The translations under genes and the position numbers were made by a program. A stretch of 6,266 nucleotides of DNA from JBBKWH01 sp037968855 (lineage in GTDB: Bacteria; Pseudomonadota; Gammaproteobacteria; Pseudomonadales; Moraxellaceae). Below are positions 6,180 to 6,266 of this stretch, in pieces (position 1 is the stretch's first letter; every line of letters begins with the position of its first letter). A model generated the notes under the pieces. It made no database searches. It saw nothing but the letters and a program-made list of their open reading frames with translations, and was not told where the DNA came from. The stretch covers positions 1 through 6,266 of the forward strand of contig JBBKWH010000110.1 in NCBI GenBank assembly GCA_037968855.1. Reading direction: 5' to 3'.

Positions 6180-6266
6180 AAGCTGATCAATCTGAACTCA
6201 AGTGATTAAAAAACAACTATCGACGGCGCAGCAGTGCTGCAGCCAGACACTATGAACACTTAGTAG
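6180..6266. other. upstream region of the minus-strand gene, no gene recognised
   Basis: This segment runs to the window edge. It holds a compact inverted repeat GCAGCA-G-TGCTGC (6228-6240) and an A-rich run (6208-6213) but no confident promoter. On the - strand, a short frame ending at 6217-6219 reads LAAALLRRR before its stop, with another stop 11 codons upstream, so it cannot be assigned as a gene end. Confidence 0.3.

Noticed and set aside
6217..6249. Minus-strand LAAALLRRR followed by a stop, resembling the tail of a PEP-CTERM or similar sorting signal
   Set aside because: An in-frame TAG lies 11 codons before the stop, so it cannot be the end of an intact gene; it would need a frameshift, and the window ends too soon to tell.

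Overview
The window looks like ordinary chromosome from a Gram-negative bacterium with a medium G+C content (about half, judged by eye). The phosphoenolpyruvate carboxylase resembles the gammaproteobacterial type (E. coli-like motifs in order, C-terminus ending in NTG). A Moraxellaceae-like or related gammaproteobacterium is my best guess, but it is weakly supported. There are no rRNA or tRNA genes, no CRISPR array and no recognisable insertion sequence.

Layout: (1) Positions 1-181 carry no complete gene, only a 9-bp inverted repeat and a short open frame whose stop overlaps the next start as TGATG. (2) Positions 182-1501, + strand, encode an AlbA_2/Schlafen-type ATP-binding regulator of the COG2865 kind. 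Its C-terminal winged-helix domain has been knocked out of frame by a perfect 10-bp tandem duplication (1376-1395), and the lost domain is still readable in the shifted frame up to a TAA at 1596-1598. (3) Positions 1715-4468, + strand, encode an apparently intact phosphoenolpyruvate carboxylase (ppc). (4) After a 162-bp gap with direct repeats and a palindrome, positions 4631-5509, + strand, encode a MaoC-like double hot-dog dehydratase, closed by a strong bidirectional terminator (5529-5568). (5) Positions 5697-6179, - strand, encode an unrecognised 160-residue protein that converges on that terminator. (6) Positions 6180-6266 hold only its upstream region.

Functionally, ppc is anaplerotic: it feeds oxaloacetate into the TCA cycle. 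The MaoC-like protein probably acts on an acyl-CoA or acyl-ACP substrate. The two lie on the same strand with no terminator between them, but the gap is wide and a shared role is not shown. The regulator upstream of ppc is probably an accessory gene unrelated to it. The most notable signal is the tandem duplication: removing one copy restores a full 468-residue protein with a convincing winged helix, so this is either a recent inactivation or a reversible slippage switch. I see no clear evidence of a wholly new multi-gene system here.
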